The notes beneath the pieces were generated by a model that saw only the letters and a list, made by a program, of their open reading frames with translations, was not told where the DNA came from and searched no databases. A DNA stretch of 60,202 nucleotides from Bacteroidales bacterium (GTDB lineage Bacteria; Bacteroidota; Bacteroidia; Bacteroidales; UBA3663), in the NCBI GenBank assembly GCA_024694125.1, contig JAILKE010000034.1, positions 1-60,202 of the forward strand, written 5' to 3'. Shown piece after piece: positions 8,400-17,457 of this stretch (positions are counted from its first letter, which is position 1; each line of letters begins with the position of its first letter). The translations under genes and the position numbers were made by a program.

Positions 8400-8694
8400 A
8401 ATTTGTTTTTTTATAAAAATTGTTTCAATTAGCAAATATAGGTATGGAAGGGGGATGAGAGATTTAAGGGGATGTGATACTCATTTAAACGGAAGTCTCC
8501 CTTTTTTATTATTATCAATGCCTTAAAAAATATTAAATATGCCCTGACTGCCATTGGGCAACAGACACACCCGACGAACAGGAATCAACATGTGTCCGCT
8601 AAATTCCATCGACTTCTATAACCTCCCATCAATAAAAAAAAGGCCCCACACTGAGTGGAGCCTTTATTTGTTTATCCTGTTCAACGGACGGGCA
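8400..8694. other. gap with -7 box and terminator
   Basis: TATATTTG on the minus strand (8440-8433) could be the -7 element of the lipoprotein gene; no -33 is evident. At 8636-8665 an imperfect GC-rich hairpin (AGGCTCCACT pairing with AGTGTGGGGCCT on the minus strand) followed by seven T residues is the terminator of the porin gene. The rest holds nothing I recognise. Confidence 0.6.
8636..8672 (-). terminator. terminator after the porin gene
   Basis: On the minus strand an interrupted stem AGGCTCCACT/AGTGTGGGGCCT is followed by TTTTTTT, 23 bp after the porin stop codon. Confidence 0.65.
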
Positions 8695-9837
8695 TCAGAA
8701 GCGGAAATAGGTCTGTGCCCAGATCTCGTTGTAATGACGGTCGGTACCGTCAGCACGCTTGTTGTTGTAGTTGTACTGGAGCTGGAACTTGAGGTTCTTG
8801 TGCAACTGGAACTCGGGAATGAATGAGTAGGAACACTGTGCATTGCTCCACTCCTTGCCAGGACGATAGGTCTGATACTGAGCACAGAGCTTGAACCACG
8901 AATTGACCGGCATACCGCCCACTACGTACCAGACATCATCATTGCCTGTAGTGTAATGTGCATGACCCCACTCACCACGCAGGGACCAGCCCTGATTCTC
9001 GTACTTCAAACCGAAGGCATACTTCTCGCGGTTCTCCTCGACGCCACTCACCGTAGCCTTGCCAGTCCAGCCGAATAAGCCGATGTAGAGATTCTTGACG
9101 GGCTGTACCTGCAGGGTTCCAATTACATCCTTCGAGCCATCATTGTCGCTCTTGTTGATGCCGGTACCATTCCAGATTCCGACCTGATAGTGGATGAGGT
9201 TGTGGTTGTCCTGTCCTACCTTGAGGAAGTCACCCTGCACCTGCAGACCCTGGTCACGACCACCGCCCGACCATGAGTCGCCACGATAGTCACCGGTCAT
9301 ATTCTTGGTGAAATAGGAATAGTCGCCCGATGAGATGTCCCAGGGGTTCATGGGGTTCTCAAATCCGAAGGCACGCTTGAACTGACCGATCTTGATCATG
9401 GCGAACTTGTAGCGCTGCCACTCGAGGAAGACATCCTTGACGTGGAACGATGCATTGGTCGTCTGGAGCTGGATGCGGTACTTGAAGTCCTTGAGGATGG
9501 TACCATCGACATACAGACGGATCAGGCGCTGGTTGAAGCCTGCGCCGCCCTTGGCGCCGTCCTTGTCGCTATACTGATAGCGGCCGATGTAGTATCCGCC
9601 GAACTTGGGCGCACTGACGTAATCGGTCACGGTGCGACCATACTCCATCTGGGCATTGCCCGATGTCTGGGTCTGGGCTGACGATGCTGCGGCTGGACTC
9701 TCGGTCATGGCCGACTCTATGGCATTATTGAGCGCTGAGGTCAGGAAGCCTGATCCTTCGGACTCCACGTCGCTCGTCTCGGCCATAACTGGTGCCAAGC
9801 AAAGAGCCACTGCTAAGGTACAAATAGTTTTTTTCAT
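8695..9837 (-). CDS. OprO/OprP-type outer-membrane porin
   Basis: A 380-aa outer-membrane beta-barrel of the phosphate-selective porin O/P family (Porin_O_P). It is expected to form anion- or phosphate-permeable channels, although many Bacteroidota members have no proven substrate. The start at ATG 9837 gives MKKTICTLAVALCLAPVMAET, a clean signal peptide. The much longer in-frame extension to 10038 reads through a low-complexity word array and is rejected. The family hallmarks are present: RLYVDGTILKDFKYRIQLQ, then FAMIKIGQFKRAFGFEN and the loop RDQGLQVQGDF. The C-terminus ends in a Phe (AQTYFRF), the outer-membrane assembly signal. It has its own terminator. Confidence 0.9.
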   Translation of the reverse strand: MKKTICTLAVALCLAPVMAETSDVESEGSGFLTSALNNAIESAMTESPAAASSAQTQTSGNAQMEYGRTVTDYVSAPKFGGYYIGRYQYSDKDGAKGGAGFNQRLIRLYVDGTILKDFKYRIQLQTTNASFHVKDVFLEWQRYKFAMIKIGQFKRAFGFENPMNPWDISSGDYSYFTKNMTGDYRGDSWSGGGRDQGLQVQGDFLKVGQDNHNLIHYQVGIWNGTGINKSDNDGSKDVIGTLQVQPVKNLYIGLFGWTGKATVSGVEENREKYAFGLKYENQGWSLRGEWGHAHYTTGNDDVWYVVGGMPVNSWFKLCAQYQTYRPGKEWSNAQCSYSFIPEFQLHKNLKFQLQYNYNNKRADGTDRHYNEIWAQTYFRF

Positions 9838-10037
9838 AATCATATTAGGGTTAAAAATTGAATCAAAAAGAAGAGAAAGGGAAGTGAAAAGGAGTAAAAG
9901 GGGAGTAAAAAGGGAGTGAAAAGGGAGTAAAAGGGGAGTAAAAGGGACGATACAATCACTGACGCGGAATGCCTTTGTACTTTGTACCTCATTCCTTTGT
10001 ACTTTGTACCTCATTCCTTTGTACTTAATTAAACACA
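9838..10037. repeat. paired word arrays around GATTGTATCGTCC upstream of the porin
   Basis: Read on the minus strand, the words TTTTACTCCCC and TTTTCACTCCC are repeated about six times (9944-9866) just upstream of the porin start. They are headed by GATTGTATCGTCC (9957-9945). Beyond the 13-mer, three copies of a TTTGTACTTTGTACCTCATT-type unit (9970-10023, plus-strand sense) follow. No canonical promoter is visible between the DASS gene terminator and the porin start. Confidence 0.85.
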
Positions 10038-10071
10038 AGCCCCCTCTCCTCCACGACGAGGCAAGGGGGCT
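10038..10071 (-). terminator. terminator-like hairpin after the DASS transporter gene
   Basis: AGCCCCCT (10038-10045) pairs with AGGGGGCT (10064-10071) around an 18-base loop, 11 bp past the stop codon. It closely resembles the hairpin at 31024-31057, so it may also belong to a dispersed repeat family. Confidence 0.6.
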
Positions 10072-10081
10072 GTATTATTCC

Positions 10082-11626
10082 TTATCCGAAGATGAATGGC
10101 AACTTGAGCCAGAAGAAGCCCAATACCAGACCCAGGACACCGATGATGATACCTACACGCATCATCTCCGACTGCTTGATGAAACCGGTTGAGTGCGCAA
10201 TGGCATTAGGAGGTGTAGAGATAGGCAGGATCATTGAGACGCTGGCGGCAATGGCCACGCAGAGCAACATCTGTACGGCTCCACCCTCGTCCAGGGTTGG
10301 AGCAACGCCTGGCTGTGCTGGATGAATCATGGCACCTGCTACCACACCGAGCACCGGAACGAGCAACGAGGCTGCAGCCGAGTGGCTGATGAAGTTGGAG
10401 AAACCGAAGCATACCAACGAGGCCAGAACCATGACGAAGATTGGACTGAACTCTGCAAATGGAATGGCATTGATCATGACCTTGTCCAGACCTGTCTCGG
10501 ACAATGCTACGCCCAGCGCAAAACCACCGGCTACCATCCAGAGGACTGACCAGTTGATCTCGGAGAGGTCCTCCTTGTCAATCACACCTGTAGCTGCAAA
10601 GGCTGCAATAGGCAACATGGCGATGATGAAGCTGTTCAGACCTAGGTTCAGCACATCGGCAAAGCACCACAGGATAATGGTAGCGATGAAGGTGCAGATG
10701 ACGACCCAAGTCTTGTAGGTCCACTTCAGTTCGCCCTCAATCTTGAGAACAATTTCCTTCTGCTGGAATGGGAACATCACACGGAGCAGGAACCAACCTG
10801 CCAGGAGCAGCATGATGACGAATGGAACAATCTTGAGCATCCACTCACCGAAACCGATGTTGATGCCAAGGCTGTCGCTCAGATAACCCAGCACGATGGT
10901 GTTGGGAGGTGTGCCAATAGGTGTGGCTATACCGCCGATGTTAGCACCCAACGGAATGGCCAGGGCGAGAGCAGTACGGTCCTTGCTGCCCTCGGGCATA
11001 GCACGAAGCACTGGTGCCAGGAAGGCCAACATCATGGCTGCCGTAGCTGTATTGCTGACGAAAGCCGAGAAGATTGCCGTAACGATGATGAAACCGAGCA
11101 GTACATTGGATGGCTTGGTGCCGAACGGAGCAAGCAGTTTCTTGGCCAACACTACGTCGATGCCTGTCTTGGTCAATGCAATGGCCAGGATGAAGCCACC
11201 GATGAACAACATGATGGTAGGATTGGCAAAGCAGGCCATCAGAGCCTTGTACGACACATACTGGTAGGCCACAGTCTGGCTGACCGTACCGTCGTCGGCC
11301 GTCGTTGAGATATGTTCAATAAGTGGAGCGAGCCCCTTGTCACTGATGGTAAACAGCATCACCACAATGATGATGACCGATGTACACCAAGACGGCATCG
11401 ACTCGGTCAGCCACATGATAGCTGCAAAAACGAAGATAGCGATGACCCGCTGCTGTACGGGATTGAGATCGGGAATACCGAATAATGAAGTCGGAAGCAA
11501 CGCAATCACGAAGGCTATCACAGCTGCGATAGTTGCTTTGACGTAACCGTTCAGTTGGAAACGGGTTTTGAGTTTCTGTTTGTGGTAGGCACTGACGAAA
11601 TTACTGCCTTTGAAACTGTTAAACAT
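10082..11626 (-). CDS. DASS/SLC13-family anion:sodium symporter
   Basis: A 514-aa inner-membrane transporter with about 11-13 hydrophobic segments. It belongs to the divalent anion:Na+ symporter family that imports dicarboxylates (succinate, malate, fumarate), citrate or sulfate. The two family SNT-type motifs are visible: SNTATAAMMLAFLAPV (about residues 190-205) and, in the second half, SHSAAASLLVPVLGV. Each is followed by a GxxxPIGTPPN or PISTPPNAIAHSTG loop (about 235 and 470), the sodium and carboxylate sites of the VcINDY fold. In a fermentative Bacteroidales a C4-dicarboxylate role is most likely, but the substrate is inferred. Its leader of about 140 nt begins at a -7 box near 11764. 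Confidence 0.9.
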   Translation of the reverse strand: MFNSFKGSNFVSAYHKQKLKTRFQLNGYVKATIAAVIAFVIALLPTSLFGIPDLNPVQQRVIAIFVFAAIMWLTESMPSWCTSVIIIVVMLFTISDKGLAPLIEHISTTADDGTVSQTVAYQYVSYKALMACFANPTIMLFIGGFILAIALTKTGIDVVLAKKLLAPFGTKPSNVLLGFIIVTAIFSAFVSNTATAAMMLAFLAPVLRAMPEGSKDRTALALAIPLGANIGGIATPIGTPPNTIVLGYLSDSLGINIGFGEWMLKIVPFVIMLLLAGWFLLRVMFPFQQKEIVLKIEGELKWTYKTWVVICTFIATIILWCFADVLNLGLNSFIIAMLPIAAFAATGVIDKEDLSEINWSVLWMVAGGFALGVALSETGLDKVMINAIPFAEFSPIFVMVLASLVCFGFSNFISHSAAASLLVPVLGVVAGAMIHPAQPGVAPTLDEGGAVQMLLCVAIAASVSMILPISTPPNAIAHSTGFIKQSEMMRVGIIIGVLGLVLGFFWLKLPFIFG

Positions 11627-12030
11627 TTAAGAACTGATATTATTTTTTGATTGATAACGTGTGGCAGGAGCAGCTGCAAAAACATCGGCCCCGCCGTCTC
11701 TCTTACAAATCTGAATGCTCGGCGCCCCAAGGCGACCTTGCGTCCTTTTATTTTTTGCGGGTGCAAAGTTAATTCTTTTATATATACCCAGTAATCTTTG
11801 CTCCGTATTTTTTACTTATAAACTTACAAAATGATACTGCAAGCCAAGTGGACTTATCAAATTCAAGCGGTTATGCTTGCATTTTGATGTATTGAGCACC
11901 ATAGAACATGGCCCGAGAAAGGCATCGGACAGAAACAGCAACAGGGTGCCCGCACTTGCGACACTGGATTAGCAATCCGGTGGAATAAACGTGAAAAAAC
12001 TTTCATTTTCGAACAAATGAAACAATAAAA
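11627..12030. other. divergent intergenic region between the DASS gene and pyrB
   Basis: It contains a -7 box (TAACTTTG, minus strand 11771-11764) for the transporter gene, a GC-rich stretch in that gene's leader (11690-11750) and an isolated stem of 9 bp at 11963-11983 (CACTGGATT/AATCCGGTG). No gene is supported here. Confidence 0.5.
11764..11771 (-). promoter_or_regulatory. -7 box for the DASS transporter gene
   Basis: TAACTTTG on the minus strand with no obvious -33. The predicted leader of about 130-140 nt is GC-rich and could fold, but it matches no riboswitch I know. Confidence 0.45.
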
Positions 12031-12061
12031 TTGGACAATACAAGAAAAAATGCTATCTTTG
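12031..12061 (+). promoter_or_regulatory. promoter for pyrBI
   Basis: TTG (12031-12033), 20 bp, then TATCTTTG (12054-12061). The predicted start site near 12068 leaves a leader of only about 14 nt. This excludes the longer in-frame reading of pyrB from TTG 12031, because that codon is the -33 element itself. Confidence 0.8.
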
Positions 12062-12081
12062 GCGCGTTAATTTTGATAACA

Positions 12082-12993
12082 ATGCAAAACAACTTCATTT
12101 CTGTGTCCGACCTCTCAAAGGAAGACATACTCAGTCTCCTTCAGGACGCTGCTAAGTTCGAAGCCAACCCCAACCAGCGTCTGCTGGAGGGCAAAGTAGT
12201 TGCCACCCTATTCTTTGAGCCATCGACCCGCACCCGCCTCAGTTTTGAGACCGCGGCCAACCGACTCGGTGCCCGTGTGATAGGCTTCAGCGACCCGAAC
12301 TCGTCATCGACCAGCAAGGGCGAAACCCTCAAGGATACCATCAAGATGGTCTCCAACTACGCCGACGTCATCGTGATGCGCCACTATCTGGAGGGCGCCG
12401 CCCGCTATGCCAGCGAGGTGACCGACGTGCCCATCATCAATGCCGGTGACGGTGCCAACCAGCACCCATCCCAGACCATGCTCGACCTGTACAGCATCTG
12501 GAAGACGCAGGGCACGCTCGACAACATCGACATCACCATGGTGGGTGACCTCAAGTACGGCCGCACCGTGCACAGCCTGGTACAGGCGCTCAGTTTCTTC
12601 AATCCTACCTTCCACTTCATCGCACCGGACCTGCTGCGCATGCCGCTGGGATACCGCGACTTCTGCGTACGTCACAACCTGAAATACGACGAACAGGAGC
12701 GATTTGACGAAGAGGCAATCAACCGCACCGACATCCTCTACATGACCCGCATCCAGAGAGAGCGCTTCTCCGACCTGCGCGAGTACGAACAGGTCAAGAA
12801 CGTCTATTGCCTGCACAAGTCGATGCTGGACAATGCCAAGCCGAACCTCCGCGTGCTGCACCCTCTGCCACGCGTCAACGAGATAGCCTACGACGTCGAT
12901 GAGAGCGACAAGGCTTACTACTTCCAGCAGGCACAGAACGGTCTCTATACCCGAGAGGCTATCATCTGCCGCATGCTTAACATCAAACCGTAA
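12082..12993 (+). CDS. pyrB: aspartate carbamoyltransferase, catalytic subunit
   Basis: Catalyses carbamoyl phosphate + L-aspartate to N-carbamoyl-L-aspartate, the committed step of de novo pyrimidine synthesis. 303 aa from ATG 12082, close to the usual 305-310. Active-site strings are complete: [13 protein letters not shown] with STRTR at 48-52, [13 protein letters not shown] with Ser 78 and Lys 79, [37 protein letters not shown] and HPLPRVNEI. The regulatory subunit gene pyrI follows after 37 bp, so the product is expected to form the class B c6r6 dodecamer feedback-regulated by CTP/ATP. Cytoplasmic. Confidence 0.98.
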   Translation: MQNNFISVSDLSKEDILSLLQDAAKFEANPNQRLLEGKVVATLFFEPSTRTRLSFETAANRLGARVIGFSDPNSSSTSKGETLKDTIKMVSNYADVIVMRHYLEGAARYASEVTDVPIINAGDGANQHPSQTMLDLYSIWKTQGTLDNIDITMVGDLKYGRTVHSLVQALSFFNPTFHFIAPDLLRMPLGYRDFCVRHNLKYDEQERFDEEAINRTDILYMTRIQRERFSDLREYEQVKNVYCLHKSMLDNAKPNLRVLHPLPRVNEIAYDVDESDKAYYFQQAQNGLYTREAIICRMLNIKP

Positions 12994-13030
12994 GAGGTTC
13001 ACCCTACCCCTCAAAAAATCCATTGTAATC

Positions 13031-13486
13031 ATGGCAAAAAGAGAACTCGAGGTTTCCGCTATCGCCAACGGAACCGTCATCGACCATATTCCCGCTGATG
13101 TGACCTTCAAGATTGTCCAGATATTGAACCTGTACAACCACCCCGGAGCTATCACTATCGGCACTAATCTGGAGAGCAAGACCCTGGGTCGCAAAGGCAT
13201 CATCAAGATTGCCGACCGATATCTGACCGACGAGGAGATAGGACGTCTGAGCGTCGTTGCCCCTAACGTGACCCTGAACATCATCAAGGACTACCAGATA
13301 ATCGAAAAGAAATACGTGCAATATCCACGACTCATCGTCGGCGTGGTCCGTTGCTCTAACCCAAAGTGTATCACCAACCACCAGCCCGTCCCAACCAAGA
13401 TGGAGGTGTTCGATGAGAAACTTAAATCACTCCGGTGCGTATATTGCGAGAGAGTAATGCAGCAGGACGAAATCGAACTGGTATAA
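13031..13486 (+). CDS. pyrI: aspartate carbamoyltransferase, regulatory subunit
   Basis: Allosteric nucleotide-binding subunit that assembles with PyrB and transmits CTP inhibition and ATP activation. 151 aa from ATG 13031 (MAKRELEVSAIANGTVIDHIP). The N-terminal allosteric domain contains the VIDHIPADVTFKI and NLESKTLGRKGIIKI strings with the nucleotide-binding Lys residues. The C-terminal zinc ribbon that contacts PyrB has all four cysteines: Cys 108, Cys 113, Cys 136 and Cys 139. Translation probably follows pyrB on one message. Directly after the stop a string of small hairpins begins. Confidence 0.98.
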   Translation: MAKRELEVSAIANGTVIDHIPADVTFKIVQILNLYNHPGAITIGTNLESKTLGRKGIIKIADRYLTDEEIGRLSVVAPNVTLNIIKDYQIIEKKYVQYPRLIVGVVRCSNPKCITNHQPVPTKMEVFDEKLKSLRCVYCERVMQQDEIELV

Positions 13487-13492
13487 TCTATT

Positions 13493-13595
13493 CGCTATCG
13501 CTCATGTTAATACTCACTGCGTTCGTGGTAATACTCGCTTCGCTCGTGTTAAAGCTTCGCGTTAATGCTCACTGCGTTCGCGTTGAAGTCAGCAC
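13493..13595. repeat. string of TTAAC-linked mini-hairpins after pyrI
   Basis: On the minus strand the region reads as short self-complementary units, for example GCGAACGCAGTGAGC, ACGAGCGAAGCGAGT, ACGAACGCAGTGAGT and ATGAGCGATAGCGAAT. They are joined by six-base linkers ATTAAC, TTTAAC or ATTACC. Units differ in sequence but keep the same form. The same family occurs at 59600-59690 and, with GCTAAA linkers, at 43620-43830. Confidence 0.85.
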
Positions 13596-13634
13596 AGCGC
13601 ACTAATGGGGCAATGGACCCCTTAACAGAAATTT

Positions 13635-15506
13635 ATGACTTTTGAAGAATTGGGCGTGATGCCCGAACTGCTCCGTGCCATCGAGGAGATGGGTTACGAG
13701 CAACCAATGCCTATTCAGGCTGAAACCATCCCTGCCATATTGCAGCAGGGTCGTGACCTGGTAGGTCTGGCTCAGACTGGTACCGGCAAGACTGCCGCCT
13801 TCGGCCTCCCGCTGTTGCAGAGCGTAGATATCGTTCCTGTATATAGCGAATATCAAATCAAGAAAGACCGCAAGACCGGCAAATGGCTCGACCCAGAGGA
13901 TGCTCCGCAGCCACAGGCATTGATCCTCGCCCCGACGCGCGAACTCTGTCTGCAGATTGCATCCGACCTGCAGGACTATGCCAAGTATCTGCGCGGCATC
14001 GCCATCCTCCCCGTATATGGAGGATCGAGCATAGGCAGCCAGATAGGCCAGCTGAAACGTGGTGTACACGTCGTGGTCGCCACCCCTGGCCGACTCATCG
14101 ACCTCATCGAACGCGGCGCTTGCCGATTGGACAATATCCGCACCCTGGTAATGGACGAGGCGGACGAAATGCTCTCAATGGGTTTCCAGGATGATATCGA
14201 GACCATCCTGCAACAGGTTCCCGCCGAGCACCGTACGATGCTGTTCAGCGCCACGATGCCGCGACAGATTGCCGCCATTGCCAAGCGCTATATGTCGGAC
14301 CCTATCGAAATCACCATCGGCAACAAGAACGAAGGTTCGGCCAACGTGAACCACGTCTATTACCTGGTGCACGCTGCCGACAAGTATGCCGCACTGAAAC
14401 GTATCGTCGATTACTACCCGAACATCTACGGCATCATCTTCTGCCGCACCAAAGCCGAGACTCAGGAGATAGCCAAGAACCTGATGGAAGAGGGCTACAA
14501 TGCCGATGCCCTGCACGGCGACCTGAGCCAGGAACAACGCGACATGGTGATGCACAAGTTCCGCACTCGCCACCTGCAGTTGCTCGTAGCAACCGACGTG
14601 GCTGCCCGCGGACTGGACGTCAATGACCTGACTCACGTCATCAACTACGGTCTGCCGGACGACGTCGAGGTATATACGCACCGCTCTGGCCGTACGGGTC
14701 GTGCCGGAAAGAAAGGTATTTCAATCGCCATCGTACATATCAAGGAACGCCGCCGCCTGAACGACATTGAACGTATCATCGGCAAGAAGTTCGAGAAGGG
14801 TCAGATTCCTACGACCGACAAGATCATCGAAAAACAGCTCTTCGGACTGGCTGACCGACTGGAGAAGGTCGAGGTGAAGGAGGAGGAAATATCGCAGTTC
14901 CTGGATCCTGTGGCCAAGAAACTGGGCTGGCTGTCGAACGAGGACCTGCTCAAACGTATCGTATCGCTCGAATTCAACCGAATGCTCGAGTTCTACAAGG
15001 GATCGGAGAACCTCGACATACCCGAGGAACGCCCCAAGCGCGAACGTGCCGACCGCGGTGAGGCTCGTAATTCATCCTATGCCCGCGAATACAAGGGACA
15101 GCAGACCCAGGCCGAACCTGGCTATGCTCGTCTATTCATCAACCTGGGCAAGCGCGACGGCATCTTCCCCAAGCAGCTCATCAGCCTGATGAACAGCTTG
15201 GTGCACCACCGCATCGAGATGGGCCGCATCGACCTGCTCACCAATTTCAGCTACTTTGAGGTACCCGAAAAGGATGCCCGCTTCGTAATCAAAGATATGT
15301 GCGGCGCCGACTGGAAGGGCCGACAAGTGACCGTACAACCCGCCGATGCTGCCAGCAATGACCGCAACGGTCGTCCGGCCAAAAAGAATTTCAATCGAAA
15401 AAACAAAGATTACTCTAATGAAGAAAATTACAAGCATCATGATGACAACCGCACTTTTGGCGAGCGCATGCAGCACAAAACAAGAGGTGGCCACCGAGGC
15501 AAATAA
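13635..15506 (+). CDS. DEAD-box RNA helicase with DbpA-type RNA-binding domain
   Basis: ATP-dependent RNA helicase of 623 aa acting on rRNA or mRNA structure in the cytoplasm. The Q-motif region (YEQPMPIQAETIP) is followed by Walker A AQTGTGKT at 46-53, PTRELC, VMDEADEM at about 173-180, SAT, and the C-terminal helicase motifs ATDVAARGLDV and HRSGRTGRAG. Residues ~490-580 (YARLFINLGKRDGIFPKQL...) match the DbpA/CsdA RNA-binding domain, which targets such enzymes to ribosome assembly. The last ~60 residues are basic and low in complexity (NRNGRPAKKNFNRKNKDYSN). The final 89 bp overlap the start of the DPP III gene in another frame. The start ATG at 13635 is the only sensible one. Confidence 0.95.
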   Translation: MTFEELGVMPELLRAIEEMGYEQPMPIQAETIPAILQQGRDLVGLAQTGTGKTAAFGLPLLQSVDIVPVYSEYQIKKDRKTGKWLDPEDAPQPQALILAPTRELCLQIASDLQDYAKYLRGIAILPVYGGSSIGSQIGQLKRGVHVVVATPGRLIDLIERGACRLDNIRTLVMDEADEMLSMGFQDDIETILQQVPAEHRTMLFSATMPRQIAAIAKRYMSDPIEITIGNKNEGSANVNHVYYLVHAADKYAALKRIVDYYPNIYGIIFCRTKAETQEIAKNLMEEGYNADALHGDLSQEQRDMVMHKFRTRHLQLLVATDVAARGLDVNDLTHVINYGLPDDVEVYTHRSGRTGRAGKKGISIAIVHIKERRRLNDIERIIGKKFEKGQIPTTDKIIEKQLFGLADRLEKVEVKEEEISQFLDPVAKKLGWLSNEDLLKRIVSLEFNRMLEFYKGSENLDIPEERPKRERADRGEARNSSYAREYKGQQTQAEPGYARLFINLGKRDGIFPKQLISLMNSLVHHRIEMGRIDLLTNFSYFEVPEKDARFVIKDMCGADWKGRQVTVQPADAASNDRNGRPAKKNFNRKNKDYSNEENYKHHDDNRTFGERMQHKTRGGHRGK

Positions 15507-17457
15507 CTGGAGCGTGGACCGCTTTGCCGATATCGAGGTACTCCGCTACGAAGTACCGGCCTTCGAGCAACTCTCCCTGCAGCAGAAGTGCCTGGTGTAC
15601 TATCTGACCGAAGCTGCCCAGTGGGGCCGCGATATCCTGTGGGACCAGAACTGTAAATACAACCTCCCCATCCGTCATATTTGCGAAGCCGTTTATACCA
15701 ATTATAAAGGAGACCGCAACGATGCAGAGTGGAAGGCCTTCGAACAATATATGAAACAGCTGTGGTTTGCCAACGGCATCCACCACCACTACAGCAATGC
15801 CAAGTTCAAGCCTGGTTTCTCGCAACAGTGGTTGGAACAGCAAATCGGACAGCTGCCTGCTGAATTGGGACTCGGCGTTGCACTAATCGGATTCAGCGCC
15901 CCCGAGATAGAGCGTGTCATCTTCGACAGCACCTACATGAGCATCAAGGTCAATCAGGCCGATGGTGTGGACCTCATCACCTCCTCTGCTTGTAACTTCT
16001 ACGAGGGGTTGACCCAACAGGAGGTTGAGGACTACTATGCCCGTCTCAAGGACCCCAAGGATACCACTCCCGTCATGTACGGCCTCAACTCTAAGTTGGT
16101 CAAGGAGGACGGCAAGATCGTCGAGCATACCTGGAAGGTGGGCGGCATGTACGGCAAGACCATCGAACATATCGTCGAGAACCTGCAGCTGGCTCTTCCC
16201 TACGCCGAGAACGACCAGCAGCGCACCGTCATCGAGTCACTCATTAAATATTATAATAGCGGTGACCTGAAGGATTTCGACACCTACAGCATCGAGTGGG
16301 TCAAGGACCTGCAGAGCAAGGTCGATTTCATCAACGGATTCATCGAGAGCTACAACGACCCACTCGGCATGCGTGGTTCGTGGGAGGGTATGGTCAACTT
16401 CAAGGACAGCGCCAATACCGCCCGCACGGAGATTGTCTCGGCCAATGCACAGTGGTTCGAGGATCACTCTCCTATCGATGACCGATTCCGCAAACCTGTC
16501 GTGAAGGGCGTGACTGCCAAGGTCATCACCGCAGCCATCCTGGCTGGCGACAGCTACCCTGCTACCCCTATCGGCATCAACCTGCCTAACTCCAACTGGA
16601 TCCGTGCACAGCATGGTTCAAAGTCGGTCAGCATTGACAATATCACAGCAGCTTACGACGCTGCAGCTGCCGGCAACGGCTTCAACGAGGAGTTCATGTG
16701 GAGCGAGGCTGAGGTTCAGCAGGCCAAGAAATATGCTCACTACGTGGACAATATCCACACCGATCTGCACGAGTGCCTGGGTCACGGCAGCGGACAACTG
16801 TTGCCAGGTGTCGATCCCGATGCCCTCAAGGCTCACGGCAGCACACTGGAGGAGGCTCGCGCTGATATCTTCGCCCTCTACTATATGGCCGACCCTAAGT
16901 TGGTCGAACTGGGCGTGATGCCCGACATGGAGGCATACAAGGCTGGCTACTACCAGCAGATGATGAACGGCCTGATGACACAGCTGGTGCGCATCCTGCC
17001 AGGTGACAACCTCGAGGAGGCTCATATGCGCAACCGTGCCCTGATTGCCTACTGGACACTGGAGCGCGCCAAGCAGGACAATGCCGAAAAACCAGCATTG
17101 GAGTTCTGCAAGCGTGACGGCAAGAGCTATGTCCGCATCAATGACTACCAGAAACTGCGCCAGTACTTCGGCGAACTGCTCGGCGAACTGCAGCGCATCA
17201 AGAGCGAAGGCGACTATGAGGCTGGCCGCAAGTTGGTCGAGACCTATGCTGTCAAGGTCGATCCTACCCTGCACAATGAGGTACTGGAGCGCTACAAGGG
17301 ACTCGACATTGCTCCATACAAGGGTTTCGTCAATCCTCGCTACCAAATCGCCAAGGATGCTCAGGGCCAGATTACAGACGTCAAGGTCATATATGGTTCA
17401 GAGTCGTACGTAGAACAGATGTTACGCTATGGATGCGAATACTCGGTGGCTGAGTAA
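15418..17457 (+). CDS. dipeptidyl peptidase III (M49 metallopeptidase), lipoprotein
   Basis: Zinc exopeptidase that removes dipeptides from the N-terminus of oligopeptides. 679 aa from ATG 15418; the Bacteroides homologue is of very similar length. The start gives MKKITSIMMTTALLASACST, a lipoprotein signal with Cys at residue 18, so the enzyme is anchored in the envelope rather than cytosolic. Zinc site: HECLGH at 451-456, the five-residue-spaced HExxxH form of M49, and EEARAD near 478-483 as the second motif. The gene begins 89 bp inside the helicase gene. A longer in-frame start at 15346 would remove the signal peptide. The downstream HEAT-repeat gene overlaps its end by 29 bp, so the three genes appear co-transcribed. 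Confidence 0.96.
   Translation: MKKITSIMMTTALLASACSTKQEVATEANNWSVDRFADIEVLRYEVPAFEQLSLQQKCLVYYLTEAAQWGRDILWDQNCKYNLPIRHICEAVYTNYKGDRNDAEWKAFEQYMKQLWFANGIHHHYSNAKFKPGFSQQWLEQQIGQLPAELGLGVALIGFSAPEIERVIFDSTYMSIKVNQADGVDLITSSACNFYEGLTQQEVEDYYARLKDPKDTTPVMYGLNSKLVKEDGKIVEHTWKVGGMYGKTIEHIVENLQLALPYAENDQQRTVIESLIKYYNSGDLKDFDTYSIEWVKDLQSKVDFINGFIESYNDPLGMRGSWEGMVNFKDSANTARTEIVSANAQWFEDHSPIDDRFRKPVVKGVTAKVITAAILAGDSYPATPIGINLPNSNWIRAQHGSKSVSIDNITAAYDAAAAGNGFNEEFMWSEAEVQQAKKYAHYVDNIHTDLHECLGHGSGQLLPGVDPDALKAHGSTLEEARADIFALYYMADPKLVELGVMPDMEAYKAGYYQQMMNGLMTQLVRILPGDNLEEAHMRNRALIAYWTLERAKQDNAEKPALEFCKRDGKSYVRINDYQKLRQYFGELLGELQRIKSEGDYEAGRKLVETYAVKVDPTLHNEVLERYKGLDIAPYKGFVNPRYQIAKDAQGQITDVKVIYGSESYVEQMLRYGCEYSVAE

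Noticed and set aside
9966-10023. TTTGTACTTTG words as multiple -7 promoter boxes
   Set aside because: They read TA plus one base plus TTTG, one base short of TAnnTTTG, and occur in every orientation; better treated as repeat words.
9838-10038. N-terminal extension of the porin by about 66 residues
   Set aside because: Translates only the CCCTTTTACTCC word array and would bury the signal peptide that starts at ATG 9837.
11551-11766. 71-codon frame in the DASS leader region
   Set aside because: Overlaps the transporter start in another frame, has no family resemblance and begins in the untranslated leader.
11950-11985. tRNA-Ser-like anticodon arm on the minus strand (GGATTGCTAATCC)
   Set aside because: Only one arm is present; no acceptor stem, no GTTCGA-type T arm and no CCA-compatible end could be found around it. 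Kept only as an isolated hairpin.
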